From: an uncultured Lachnospiraceae bacterium
GTDB taxonomy: Bacteria > Bacillota > Clostridia > Lachnospirales > Lachnospiraceae
DNA: 48,482 bases
Direction of reading: 5' to 3'
Assembly: GCA_900553355.1 (NCBI GenBank)
Contig: USDK01000016.1
Span: 1-48,482, forward strand
Numbering within the stretch: position 1 is the first letter of the stretch; each line of letters starts with the position of its first letter. Of this stretch, positions 22,832-31,877 are shown one piece after another. The notes below the pieces were generated by a model that was not told the origin of the DNA, ran no database searches, and saw only the letters and a list, made by a program, of their open reading frames with translations. A program made the translations under genes and the position numbers.

Positions 22832-24772
22832 ATGAAACCAACCATTACTTTTGAAACCATGGACGTCCGGATGGGAGCCCTTGGGGCTGAAGCTCCTGTG
22901 CCGGATCTGATCGGGGGACTGATCCTCCAGAACCAGCTTGAGTTTTACCTGGACGAGGAAGATGAAATCTATGAGGGGTACGGCAGATGCCAGACTTCCT
23001 ACCCCTACCGGCAGTATTCCTGCTATTCCAGGGAACTGAAAGAGACGAAGATAAAGACAGCGGTTCTGGAAAATGATTATCTGAAAGCAGTGTTTCTTCC
23101 GGAATATGGAGGAAGGCTGTGGAGTCTGTTTGATAAGGAGCAGGGACGGAATCTTTTGTATACCAACGATGTCTTAAGATTCGGTAATCTGGCAGTGCGC
23201 AATGCCTGGTTCAGCGGAGGCGTGGAGTGGAATCTGGGAGTGATCGGACACACACCGCTGACCACAGAGCCCCTTTACACGGCGGTGCTGGAACAGGATG
23301 ACGGGACAAGGGTCCTGCGGATGTATGAGTATGAGCGGATCCGGGATCTGACTTACCAGATGGACTTCTGGCTGGGGGAGAAGGATCGGTTCCTCAATGC
23401 AAGGATGAGAGTGGTGAATTTTTCTGAGAATGTGGTTCCCATGTACTGGTGGAGTAATATGGCTGTGCCGGAGTATGAAAACGGACGTATCATTGTGCCG
23501 GCAGACCATGCATTTACCAATCACGACTGGGGTGTCTATAAGGTAGAGATTCCCCGTGTAGACAATGTGGATATTACCCATTATCAGAACATTCCGGCTT
23601 CTGTTGACTACTTTTTTGATATTCCCAAAGAGAGTCCAAAGTATATTGCAAATGTGGACAGCACCGGTTATGGGCTGCTCCAGATGTCTACCGGGCGGCT
23701 ACGTTCCAGAAAGCTGTTTTCCTGAGGGAAGAAGCCGGGTGGAGATCACTGGCAGGAGTTTCTGACCGACCGCGCCGGAAAATATGTAGAGATCCAGGCC
23801 GGACTTGCAAAAACCCAGTATGGATGTCTTCCGATGGCGCCGCATACGGCGTGGGAATGGCTGGAGAGATACGGAAGTATTCAGCTTGATGAGGGGCAAA
23901 AAGAGATGGAGTTTGAAGAACTTCGGGAAACGGTGACCAGAGATGTGGAAAAGATGGAAGCGTTCCTCCAGATGGAGCCTCTGCTGAAAGCAACGAAGAA
24001 AATGGCAAAGACAGCTGCAGATGTAGTCCAGGAAGGCAGCAGTTTTGGGGCCCTGCGGGCGAAAGAACGTGCCATAAACCAGGAACGGCCGCTTTCAGAG
24101 CATCTGTCCTTTTCTGTAAGAGAGACGGAAAAGATCTGGCAGGATTATCTGGAGACGGGGATTCTCAGGGAGCCGGATCCGCAGGAAGTTCCTCCGGCCT
24201 TTGTGAATAGCGAAAAGATGTTTCAGATGATTCAGAAAACCGCCGGAGAGAATGGCGGCTGGTACGCGCATTATCAGCTGGGGATACTCCTGATGCAGAA
24301 GAAGGCCTATGAAGAGGCCGGCAGGGAGCTGGAGGCTTCTATTTGTGCGGCAGAGCAGCCATGGGCCTGTCATGGGCTGGCGGCCTTGCTTGTACTGGAA
24401 GGAAGAGAAGAAGAGGCTGCCAGGATGATGGAAAAAGGAATTCTATTAAGGAAGGATGATCTGGGCTATGTGAAGGAAGGGTTTCAGATCCTTCTGACCT
24501 GCCAGGCATATGAGATCCTGAAAGGAATTTATGAAGAACTGGAGGATGGGTTAAAAGAAAACGGCCGTCTGAAATTTGGCTATATCAGATCTTTGTTCCA
24601 GATGGGAGAGACAGAACGGGCGGAAGAGCTGCTGGAAGAAGGCGGCGGTCTGATCGTAGAAGATATCCGCGAGGGAGAGTCGGGCCTTGGAGCCATCTGG
24701 AGGGAGCTGCAGAACGCCAAAGGGATCAAAGATGCACCGGTGCCTTACCGGTTTGATTTCGAATCGATCTGA
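22832..24772 (+). pseudogene. DUF5107 / TPR-repeat protein interrupted by an in-frame TGA
   Basis: Reading from the ATG at 22832 (ribosome site GAGAGG 7 bases upstream), codon 298 (23723-23725) is TGA. The same frame stays open from there to 24772, giving 646 residues if the TGA is ignored. The first part is a DUF5107-like beta-rich domain (LPEYGGRLWSLFDKE, VEWNLG, MYWWSNMAVPE). The second is a TPR-like helical region (about residues 440-620). The sequence around the break, LFS-stop-GKKPGG..HWQEF, fits a Trp at the TGA (TGG changed to TGA). DUF5107 proteins usually carry TPRs and are linked to carbohydrate metabolism; the function is unproven. A pseudogene or a sequencing error is likelier than recoding. 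Confidence 0.78.
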
Positions 24773-24778
24773 TAAAGT

Positions 24779-24824
24779 AAAAACCGGGCGGAAGAAATGA
24801 TATCATTTCTTCCGCCCGGTTTTT
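24779..24824. terminator. Bidirectional terminator between the DUF5107 gene and argG
   Basis: A 46-base perfect palindrome with 23-base arms (centre 24801/24802), flanked by A-runs on the left and T-runs on the right, so it works for both convergent genes. Confidence 0.92.
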
Positions 24825-24847
24825 AATATCTTATATGGTACTATTTA

Positions 24848-26074
24848 TTATTTGGAAGTTTTTTCTACCTTCTGCATTTTCATGGCGCGGACTTTGAGCG
24901 GCAGACCAAACAGATTGATAAATCCGTCTGCGTCGTGGTGGTCGTAGAGATCACCGGTGGTAAAGCTTGCCAGAGACTCGCTGTACAGAGAATATGGGGA
25001 AGTGGTTCCGGCTTTGATGATATTTCCCTTATAGAGCTTGAACTTTACTTCGCCGGTTACATACTCCTGGGTCTTCTCGATGAATGCCTGGATGGCTTCT
25101 CGCAGTGGAGTGAACCATTTCCCTTCATAGACTACCTGGGATAACTTGTTTGCCATCTCTTCTTTTACTTCATAGGTGGCGCGGTCCAGGATCAGTTCTT
25201 CCAGCTGCTGGTGAGCTTCGTAGAGAATGGTTCCGCCGGGAGTCTCATAGACGCCGCGGGACTTCATGCCGACTACGCGGTTCTCCACAATATCGCAGAT
25301 ACCGATGCCGTGTTTTCCGCCCAGCTCGTTGAGCTTACGGATGATGTCGGAAACTTTCATCTCCTCACCGTTGATGCTTTTTGGAACACCTTTTTCAAAG
25401 GTCATGGTCACATATTCTGCTTCGTCCGGAGCCTGCTCTGGTGTGACACTTAAAACCAGCAGATCGTCATAGTTTGGTTCTACAGACGGATCCTCCAGTT
25501 CCAGCCCTTCATGGCTGATATGCCAGAGGTTCCTGTCGCGGCTGTAGCTGTGGCTGGAATCAAAAGGAAGATCGATGCCGTGTTGTCTGCAATATTCGAT
25601 CTCATCTTCACGAGACTGCATAGTCCACAGATCGGTCATTCTCCATGGTGCGATGATCTTTAAATCGGGAGCCAGGGCACGAATGCTGAGCTCAAAACGA
25701 ATCTGATCGTTGCCCTTTCCGGTAGCACCGTGACAGATGGCTACGGCGCCTTCTTTTCTGGCAATTTCTACCAGACGTTTGGAAATCGCCGGGCGGGCCA
25801 TAGCAGTTCCCAGCAGATACTTGTTTTCATAAATTGCGTGAGCCTGTACACAGGGAACGATATAATTGTCGCAGAAATCGTCTACGATATCTTCAATATA
25901 TAATTTGGAAGCGCCGGACATCTTTGCGCGTTCTTCCAGACCGTCCAGTTCTTCGCCCTGTCCACAGTTTACACAGCAGCAGATAACTTCATAACCAAAC
26001 GTTTCTTTCAGCCACGGGATGACGGCAGTGGTGTCCAGGCCGCCGGAGTAGGCCAATACAACTTTCTCACTCAT
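24848..26074 (-). CDS. argG: Argininosuccinate synthase
   Basis: ArgG joins citrulline and aspartate with ATP to form argininosuccinate. The 408-residue protein has the AYSGGLDTTAVIPWL nucleotide loop near the N-terminus (residues 8-22), the family hallmark, and a full-length C-terminus. The ribosome site is AGGAGG-like before the ATG at 26074. It has its own promoter (26138-26166) with a candidate ArgR box, and is divergent from padR. argH and argF are not in the window. Confidence 0.97.
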   Translation of the reverse strand: MSEKVVLAYSGGLDTTAVIPWLKETFGYEVICCCVNCGQGEELDGLEERAKMSGASKLYIEDIVDDFCDNYIVPCVQAHAIYENKYLLGTAMARPAISKRLVEIARKEGAVAICHGATGKGNDQIRFELSIRALAPDLKIIAPWRMTDLWTMQSREDEIEYCRQHGIDLPFDSSHSYSRDRNLWHISHEGLELEDPSVEPNYDDLLVLSVTPEQAPDEAEYVTMTFEKGVPKSINGEEMKVSDIIRKLNELGGKHGIGICDIVENRVVGMKSRGVYETPGGTILYEAHQQLEELILDRATYEVKEEMANKLSQVVYEGKWFTPLREAIQAFIEKTQEYVTGEVKFKLYKGNIIKAGTTSPYSLYSESLASFTTGDLYDHHDADGFINLFGLPLKVRAMKMQKVEKTSK

Positions 26075-26137
26075 AATGAAAACCTCCTGAATCTAAAATG
26101 TATTTTTGATATTTTCGTTCGTTTAATTGCAAGGAAT

Positions 26138-26166
26138 ACTATACACTAAAATTTATAATTATGCAA
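26138..26166 (-). promoter_or_regulatory. Promoter of argG
   Basis: Minus strand: TTGCAT (26161-26166), 17-base spacer, TATAGT (26138-26143), 64 bases ahead of the start. Confidence 0.65.
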
Positions 26167-26167
26167 G
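26154..26167 (-). promoter_or_regulatory. Candidate ArgR box of argG
   Basis: TATAATTATGCAAG (plus orientation) is an imperfect palindrome covering the -35 region of argG, and is identical over 14 bases to a sequence ahead of argC (28007-28020). Confidence 0.5.
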
Positions 26168-26177
26168 AAGAAAATCA

Positions 26178-26206
26178 TTGACAACAGGAACGAATCTATG
26201 TATTAT
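26178..26206 (+). promoter_or_regulatory. Promoter of the padR-SEDS operon
   Basis: TTGACA (26178-26183), 17-base spacer, TATTAT (26201-26206). Confidence 0.75.
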
Positions 26207-26236
26207 GTAGATATCCGATATATAGATAATCTACAT
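26205..26236 (+). promoter_or_regulatory. Probable PadR operator
   Basis: Inverted repeat ATGTAGAT-N16-ATCTACAT starting at the end of the -10 box and covering the transcription start. PadR proteins bind ATGT-ACAT palindromes. Confidence 0.65.
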
Positions 26237-26260
26237 ACAACAAGAAGGAGGGTAAAGAGC

Positions 26261-26614
26261 ATGAGTATCGATAAGAGCCTGGTATCCGGCAGCACATCTA
26301 TGCTGGTGATGAAACTTTTAGAGGAAAAGGATATGTACGGATATCAGATGATCGCGGCGCTTAAAGAACGCTCTGACAATGTATTTGAGTTAAAGGCAGG
26401 AACGTTATATCCCCTTCTGCATGGGATGGAAGAAAAAGGCTATCTTACATCCTATGAGCAGGAAGAAGGCGGAAAGACCCGGAAATACTATAGGCTGACT
26501 AAAACCGGAAGAAAGGTCCTGAAAGAGAAAAGAGAAGAATGGACGGTTTACCGTCATGCTGTAGAAAGTGTACTACAGACGGTCGGAGAAATGACTGTAA
26601 TAGGAGGGGTGTAG
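26261..26614 (+). CDS. PadR-family transcriptional regulator
   Basis: A 117-residue winged-helix repressor: SGSTSMLVMKLLEEKDMYGYQM is the conserved start of the PadR domain, followed by the FELKAGTLYPLLHGMEEKG recognition region and the wing TRKYYRLTKTG. The ATG at 26261 follows AGAAGGAGGG; the in-frame extension to 26198 would include the operator and is rejected. The next gene starts one base after its stop, so the two form an operon probably autoregulated through the inverted repeat at 26205-26236. Confidence 0.88.
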   Translation: MSIDKSLVSGSTSMLVMKLLEEKDMYGYQMIAALKERSDNVFELKAGTLYPLLHGMEEKGYLTSYEQEEGGKTRKYYRLTKTGRKVLKEKREEWTVYRHAVESVLQTVGEMTVIGGV

Positions 26615-26615
26615 T

Positions 26616-27962
26616 ATGAAGAGAGAGGAGTATCTTCAGAAAACGATAGACCAGATCCGCTGTGAGAAAGCAAAAGAAGGGGTAAAAAAAGAACTTGAGA
26701 ATCATATCGACGACCAGAAGGAGGCGTTTCAGTGTGAAGGAATGACAGAAACAGAGGCCGAAGAAGCGGCGGTTCTGGAAATGGGAGATCCGGTCGAGAC
26801 AGGGATCGGCCTGGACCGGGTACACAGGCCGAAGATGGCATGGAACTGCATTTTTCTGATCGGACTTTTGTATCTTGTGGGTTTTGTGCTTCAGTATTTT
26901 CTGGGAATGCAGGCAAAGGGGAGTAATTTCGGGCCAGGTGGAAGCCTGACGGAGATCCTTGGATATGCAGGAAAGCTTCTGGCTGGATTTGCAGTGATGA
27001 TAACTATCTGTTATGTGGATTACAGCAGGCTCGCAAAGTGGATCCGCCAGATCTGGGTGCTGTATTCCGTGATACTGCTGTTAGGGCTGACCGTCTTTGG
27101 TACACGGATTAACGGGAGTAATTTCTGGATCTATGGCATGGTAAATGCAAAGCTTCTGGCTTTTTTGTTTCTGCCCTTGTATGGAGGGATACTGTTCTGG
27201 TACCGTGGGAAGGGAGCGGGAGGAATTCTGAAGGTTCTTTTATGGGGGTGCATTCCTGTTTTGATCTGCCTTGGGATTCCCGGTGTGACGACGGCGGCGC
27301 TGCTTGTGTTTCTGATGCTTCTGATGCTTTCGCTGGCTGTATCCCGCGGATGGTATCAGACGGCAAAGGGGAAGACCCTGGGAATCCTCTGGGGATCCGT
27401 TTTTGTATTTGCAGCAGGGGGCCTTGCCTGCATCTGGGGAGCAGGAAGAGGTTACCAGATCGACAGAATCCGGGCATTTTTTGCACCCTGGTCTGTGGAG
27501 GCAGGAGAAGAACAGAAAATGCTGAGACGGGCGGTGGCGGAAAGTCATTTTCTGGGGGCTGGCTCATGGGCTGGAAAAGTGCCGGATTATGGAGACGGAT
27601 ATTCTTATATGATGACCCATGTGGCCGTCAGTTATGGAATCCTGGCCGCATTACTGCTTGCAGGTCTGATCCTTGCCCTGTTTGTCTATTTCCTGAGAGT
27701 GTCGCTCAGGCAGAGAAATCAGCTGGGAATGATCATGGGAACCGGGTGTGTGCTGGTGCTGCTGGCACAGACGCTGCTCTATCTGCTGATCAACGGAGGA
27801 TGGGCTGTGTACGGCTCCGTATATTGCCCGTTTCTGACTTATGGAGGAACAGGGATGCTGGTGACGGATATCCTGCTGGGGATCCTGCTTAGCATTTACC
27901 GATATGAAAATGTTCCACTTGTAATGCCGGATATGAAAAGAAGATTTTTAAAGATTCGCTGA
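26616..27962 (+). CDS. HAAS-prefixed SEDS (FtsW/RodA-like) membrane protein
   Basis: A 448-residue protein. The first 70 residues are a charged helical domain (HIDDQKEAF..GMTETEAEEAAVLEMGDP) of the HAAS/permease-prefix type. The rest has about ten hydrophobic segments and FtsW/RodA/SpoVE-like motifs: RINGSNFWI, PGVTTAALL, QIDRIRAFFAP and a C-terminal PFLTYGGTG. The FtsW/RodA block with PEAHTDFIF appears as PDYGDGYSYMMTH. SEDS proteins polymerise lipid II with a partner penicillin-binding protein; here none is adjacent. Its PadR partner suggests inducible expression, which is unusual for a SEDS enzyme. Confidence 0.78.
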   Translation: MKREEYLQKTIDQIRCEKAKEGVKKELENHIDDQKEAFQCEGMTETEAEEAAVLEMGDPVETGIGLDRVHRPKMAWNCIFLIGLLYLVGFVLQYFLGMQAKGSNFGPGGSLTEILGYAGKLLAGFAVMITICYVDYSRLAKWIRQIWVLYSVILLLGLTVFGTRINGSNFWIYGMVNAKLLAFLFLPLYGGILFWYRGKGAGGILKVLLWGCIPVLICLGIPGVTTAALLVFLMLLMLSLAVSRGWYQTAKGKTLGILWGSVFVFAAGGLACIWGAGRGYQIDRIRAFFAPWSVEAGEEQKMLRRAVAESHFLGAGSWAGKVPDYGDGYSYMMTHVAVSYGILAALLLAGLILALFVYFLRVSLRQRNQLGMIMGTGCVLVLLAQTLLYLLINGGWAVYGSVYCPFLTYGGTGMLVTDILLGILLSIYRYENVPLVMPDMKRRFLKIR

Positions 27963-27974
27963 TGAAAAAAATAT

Positions 27975-28029
27975 AAAAAGAGCTTGCATAATATACATGT
28001 AAGATGTATAATTATGCAAGCTCTTTTTT
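27975..28029 (+). terminator. Terminator after the SEDS gene, built from two ArgR-box-like arms
   Basis: A long hairpin (27975-27998 and 28004-28028, one bulged base) with AAAAAG on the left and a T-run on the right, so probably bidirectional. Both arms read as ARG-box-like palindromes (TGCATAATATACA and TGTATAATTATGCA). Confidence 0.75.
27983..28020 (+). promoter_or_regulatory. Candidate tandem ArgR boxes ahead of argC
   Basis: The two arms of the hairpin form two imperfect palindromes, one after the other, as ArgR operators usually come. The second shares TATAATTATGCAAG with the argG promoter. They lie about 25 bases above the -35 box of argC. Confidence 0.45.
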
Positions 28030-28044
28030 GATGACAAAATAATG

Positions 28045-28073
28045 TTTGAATATCGGACACTTTCATATATAAT
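28045..28073 (+). promoter_or_regulatory. Promoter of the arg operon
   Basis: TATAAT (28068-28073) with TTTGAA (28045-28050) 17 bases upstream. Confidence 0.55.
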
Positions 28074-28126
28074 AAGGAGTGGCAAAATATAGTAAGAAAT
28101 CAAGATAAAGGATGGCGATAGACGAA

Positions 28127-29167
28127 ATGATCAAGGCAGGAATTATCGGAGCAACCGGCTATGCCGGCGGTGAGCTGGTGCGTTTGCTGGAAGGACATAA
28201 AGACGTGGAAATCGTATGGTATGGTTCCCGGAGTTATATTGACCAGAAGTATGCAGATGTGTACCGCAATCTGTTTAAGATCGTGGACGCAAAATGTCTG
28301 GATGATAACATGAGTGAGCTGGCAGATGAAGCAGATGTAATTTTTACGGCGACGCCTCAGGGCTTCTGTGCATCCGTGGTCACAGATGAAATTCTGGAAA
28401 AGACAAAGATCGTAGATCTGAGCGCGGATTTCCGCATTAAAGATGTAAAAACATATGAAAAATGGTATGGGATCCAGCATAAAAGCCCACAGTTTATCGA
28501 TGAGGCCGTCTATGGACTGTGTGAGATTAACCGGGAGGACGTGAAAAACGCAAGACTGGTGGCTAATCCGGGATGCTATACGACTTGTTCGATCCTGACG
28601 GCTTATCCGCTGGCAAAAGAAGGGCTGATCGATATGGATACCCTGATCGTGGACGCAAAATCCGGGACATCCGGAGCCGGACGGGGAGCAAAGGTGCAGA
28701 ATTTGTTCTGTGAAGTCAATGAAAATATGAAGGCCTATGGTGTGACCACCCACAGGCATACGCCGGAGATTGAAGAACAGCTGGGATATGCGGCCGGAAA
28801 GCCGGTGATGATCAATTTTACCCCGCATCTGGTGCCGATGAACAGAGGCATCCTGGCTACAGAGTACGCCTCCTTAACAGAAGATGTGACGGCGGAAGAA
28901 GTAAAGAAGATCTACCAGAAATATTATGGAGAAGAATATTTTATCCGCCTGCTGGAACCGGGAGTATGCCCGGAAACCAAGTGGGTGGAGGGCAGCAACT
29001 ATGTAGATATCGGTTTCCAGATTGATGCAAGAACAAAGAGGATCGTTATGATGGGAGCGATTGATAACCTGGTAAAAGGCGCAGCCGGCCAGGCGGTACA
29101 GAACATGAACCTGATGTTTGGTCTTCCGGAACAGGAGGGACTTAAGCTGGTTCCGATGTTCCCATAA
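28127..29167 (+). CDS. argC: N-acetyl-gamma-glutamyl-phosphate reductase
   Basis: ArgC makes N-acetylglutamate semialdehyde with NADPH, the third step of arginine synthesis. It has GATGYAGGELVRLL at the cofactor site and the catalytic C150 (NPGCYTT). 346 residues. The ATG at 28127 (MIKAGIIGATG) is preferred because family members start there; an in-frame ATG at 28112 has AAAGG directly against it with no spacing. First gene of the argC-GNAT-argJ-argB-argD operon. Confidence 0.95.
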   Translation: MIKAGIIGATGYAGGELVRLLEGHKDVEIVWYGSRSYIDQKYADVYRNLFKIVDAKCLDDNMSELADEADVIFTATPQGFCASVVTDEILEKTKIVDLSADFRIKDVKTYEKWYGIQHKSPQFIDEAVYGLCEINREDVKNARLVANPGCYTTCSILTAYPLAKEGLIDMDTLIVDAKSGTSGAGRGAKVQNLFCEVNENMKAYGVTTHRHTPEIEEQLGYAAGKPVMINFTPHLVPMNRGILATEYASLTEDVTAEEVKKIYQKYYGEEYFIRLLEPGVCPETKWVEGSNYVDIGFQIDARTKRIVMMGAIDNLVKGAAGQAVQNMNLMFGLPEQEGLKLVPMFP

Positions 29168-29199
29168 TTATGGAAGAACTAAAGCGAGGAGATAAAGCG

Positions 29200-29643
29200 A
29201 TGTTAAGAGTTATGACGATTGATGATTACGATCAGGTATATGCACTCTGGAAGACGATCAAAGGGTTTGGGATCCGAAGCGTAGATGATTCCCGGGAAGG
29301 GATCGCCCGGTTTCTGCGGCGCAATCCTACTACCAGTGTGGTGGCTGAAGAAGATGGAAAGATCGTAGGAGCAATTCTCTGCGGTCATGACGGGCGCAGG
29401 GGATGCCTTTATCATGTGTGCGTAGATCCGGCCTATAGAATGAGAGGGATCGGGAAATCTATGGTGGTATTTGCGATGGAGGCGCTGAAGAAGGAAGAGA
29501 TCAACAAGGTGTCGCTGATCGCATTTACAAAGAATGATATCGGAAATGCTTTTTGGAAGGAAATCGGCTGGACAAAGAGAGAAGATCTGAACTATTATGA
29601 TTTTACATTGAACGAAGAAAATATTACAGCGTTCATACAATAA
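29200..29643 (+). CDS. GNAT-family N-acetyltransferase in the arg operon
   Basis: A 147-residue acetyltransferase with the acetyl-CoA loop YRMRGIGKSM and a CLYHVCVDP strand. The ATG at 29200 follows GAGGAG; an in-frame ATG at 29170 lies 2 bases after argC and has no ribosome site. It lies between argC and argJ. argJ recycles acetyl groups, and this protein could supply acetylglutamate or modify another amine. It is not a classic ArgA, which carries an amino-acid-kinase domain. Substrate unknown. Confidence 0.83.
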   Translation: MLRVMTIDDYDQVYALWKTIKGFGIRSVDDSREGIARFLRRNPTTSVVAEEDGKIVGAILCGHDGRRGCLYHVCVDPAYRMRGIGKSMVVFAMEALKKEEINKVSLIAFTKNDIGNAFWKEIGWTKREDLNYYDFTLNEENITAFIQ

Positions 29644-29687
29644 ACACAGAATACGGCGGATGACACGCCAGAGAGGAAGGGATTATT

Positions 29688-30911
29688 ATGGAAATTATTA
29701 CTGGAGGAGTGACTGCGGCAGAGGGATTTGAAGCGGCAAGCACTGCAGCGGGGATCAAATATCAAGACAGGACGGACATGGCGCTGGTGTACAGCCAGGT
29801 ACCCTGCGAGGCTGCAGGAACATTTACAACAAATGTGGTAAAAGCGGCCCCGGTGCAGTGGGACCGGCAGGTGATCGACAGTGGGGCAAAGGTACAGGCG
29901 GTGATCGTGAATTCCGGAATTGCCAATGCATGTACCGGAGCAGAAGGCCTTGGATACTGTAAGGACACTGCCGAGGCGGCAGCAGAAGCCCTGGGGATCA
30001 GCGCCGACGGCGTGGTGATCGGCTCTACAGGAGTGATCGGGATGCAGCTGCCCATTGAAAAGGTGAAGGCAGGAATCCAGGCCCTGGCAGAAAAAAAGAA
30101 CGGATCTCTGGACAATGGGACAGATGCGGCAAAGGCTATCATGACCACTGATACCTGTGAAAAAGAGCTGGCAGTGATCATTCAGGCCGGTGGAAAGACT
30201 GTGACTGTCGGAGGCATGGCAAAAGGATCCGGAATGATCCATCCCAATATGTGCACCATGCTGGCATTTATTACTACGGACGCTGTGATCTCCCGGGAAA
30301 CACTGCAGAAGGCGCTCAGTGAGGATGTAAAAGATACTTACAATATGATTTCCGTAGACGGAGATACATCCACCAATGATACAGTGCTGCTTCTGGCAAA
30401 TGGAATGGCAGGAAATCCTGAGATCAAATACGGTACGCCGGAATATGAGGAATTTGTAAAGGCTCTTCATACTGTAAACGAGTATCTGGCAAAGAAAATT
30501 GCCGGAGACGGAGAAGGAGCTACTGCTCTGTTTGAGGTGAAGGCCGTGGGATGCGAGAGTGTTGAACAGGCAAAGACACTGGCAAAGTCTATCGTATGCT
30601 CTAATCTGACCAAGACAGCGATTGCAGGACATGATGCCAACTGGGGAAGAATCCTCTGTGCCATGGGTTATTCCGGCGCTCAGTTTGATCCGGAAAAAGT
30701 AGATCTGTTTTTTGAGAGCAAGGCCGGAAAGATCCAGATCATCAAGGACGGTACTGCAGTAGATTACAGTGAAGAGGAAGCGACGAAGATCCTTTCACAG
30801 CCGGAAGTGACTGCTGTTGCCGATGTAAAAATGGGGCAGGAGAGCGCGACAGCATGGGGATGTGATCTGACTCATGGATATATCGATATCAACGCAGATT
30901 ATCGGAGCTAA
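29688..30911 (+). CDS. argJ: Bifunctional glutamate N-acetyltransferase / ornithine acetyltransferase
   Basis: ArgJ transfers the acetyl group from N-acetylornithine back to glutamate, making the pathway cyclic; some members also use acetyl-CoA. The 407-residue precursor self-cleaves before T190 in HPNMCTML. The family usually has Ala before the Thr (NMATML); here it is Cys. A KGSGMIHPNM block precedes it. The start ATG at 29688 follows GGAAGGG. Flanked by the GNAT gene and argB. Confidence 0.95.
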   Translation: MEIITGGVTAAEGFEAASTAAGIKYQDRTDMALVYSQVPCEAAGTFTTNVVKAAPVQWDRQVIDSGAKVQAVIVNSGIANACTGAEGLGYCKDTAEAAAEALGISADGVVIGSTGVIGMQLPIEKVKAGIQALAEKKNGSLDNGTDAAKAIMTTDTCEKELAVIIQAGGKTVTVGGMAKGSGMIHPNMCTMLAFITTDAVISRETLQKALSEDVKDTYNMISVDGDTSTNDTVLLLANGMAGNPEIKYGTPEYEEFVKALHTVNEYLAKKIAGDGEGATALFEVKAVGCESVEQAKTLAKSIVCSNLTKTAIAGHDANWGRILCAMGYSGAQFDPEKVDLFFESKAGKIQIIKDGTAVDYSEEEATKILSQPEVTAVADVKMGQESATAWGCDLTHGYIDINADYRS

Positions 30912-30959
30912 AAAACAGAGATGCCAAAGATGTGGGCACCGGGAAGGAAGCAGAGATTT

Positions 30960-31859
30960 ATGAATAAGAGTATGCAGAAATACCTGGACAAGGCAGAGGT
31001 ATTGATAGAGGCTCTGCCTTATATCCAGCGGTTTAACCGGAAGATTATCGTGGTGAAATACGGCGGAAGCGCCATGGTGGACGAGACACTGAAAAAAAGA
31101 GTGATCCAGGATGTCACGCTTCTGAAGCTGGTAGGGTTCAAACCGATCATCGTACATGGAGGAGGCAAGGAAATCAGCAAATGGGTAGGCAAAGTCGGGA
31201 TGGAGCCTGAGTTTGTCAACGGCCTTCGGGTGACAGATGAAGCCACGATGGAACTGGCGGAGATGGTGCTGGGCAAGGTTAATAAGAGCCTGGTGCAGCT
31301 GGTGGAGAGCCTGGGCGTGCGGGCTATCGGTATCAGTGGGAAAGACGGAAAGCTTCTGACTGTTGAAAAGAAGTATGCAGACGGGGAAGATATCGGGTTT
31401 GTCGGCGATATCAAGGCAGTCAACGGCGATATTCTCTATGATCTCCTGGAGAAGGATTTCCTGCCTATCGTCTGCCCTATCGGACTGGATGACGAATACC
31501 AGACTTATAATATCAATGCAGATGATGCGGCCTGTGCCATTGCCAGGGCAATGAAAGCAGAAAAGCTGGCTTTTCTTACAGATATTGAAGGAGTCTATAA
31601 GGATCCGGATGACCCGGAGACCCTGATCTCAGAGCTTCGGGTGTCAGAAGCGGAAGAGCTGATGAAGCAGGGGTATATCGGAGGAGGTATGCTTCCAAAG
31701 CTTCAGAATTGTATTGACGCCATTGAAAATGGAGTGTCCAGAGTACATATCCTGGATGGAAGGATTCCGCACTGTCTGCTTCTGGAAATCTTTACCAATA
31801 AAGGAATCGGTACGGCGATCCTGAATGATACAGAGGAACGGTTTTACAGCGGAGAATAA
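30960..31859 (+). CDS. argB: Acetylglutamate kinase
   Basis: ArgB phosphorylates N-acetylglutamate, the usual feedback-controlled step. It has VKYGGSAM and VHGGGKEI glycine loops and the DAACAIARA block; 299 residues, standard. The ATG at 30960 has GAAGGA 11 bases upstream. An in-frame ATG at 30921 would add 13 residues not typical of the family. An N-terminal helix (MQKYLDKAEVLIEALPYI) of the arginine-sensitive type is present, so feedback by arginine is plausible. Confidence 0.95.
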   Translation: MNKSMQKYLDKAEVLIEALPYIQRFNRKIIVVKYGGSAMVDETLKKRVIQDVTLLKLVGFKPIIVHGGGKEISKWVGKVGMEPEFVNGLRVTDEATMELAEMVLGKVNKSLVQLVESLGVRAIGISGKDGKLLTVEKKYADGEDIGFVGDIKAVNGDILYDLLEKDFLPIVCPIGLDDEYQTYNINADDAACAIARAMKAEKLAFLTDIEGVYKDPDDPETLISELRVSEAEELMKQGYIGGGMLPKLQNCIDAIENGVSRVHILDGRIPHCLLLEIFTNKGIGTAILNDTEERFYSGE

Positions 31860-31877
31860 AAGGATGGAGATGATCGT

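Noticed and set aside
23723..23725. Selenocysteine at the TGA in the DUF5107 gene
   Set aside because: The context suggests Trp, not Cys or Sec, and no convincing hairpin follows within the usual bacterial SECIS distance.
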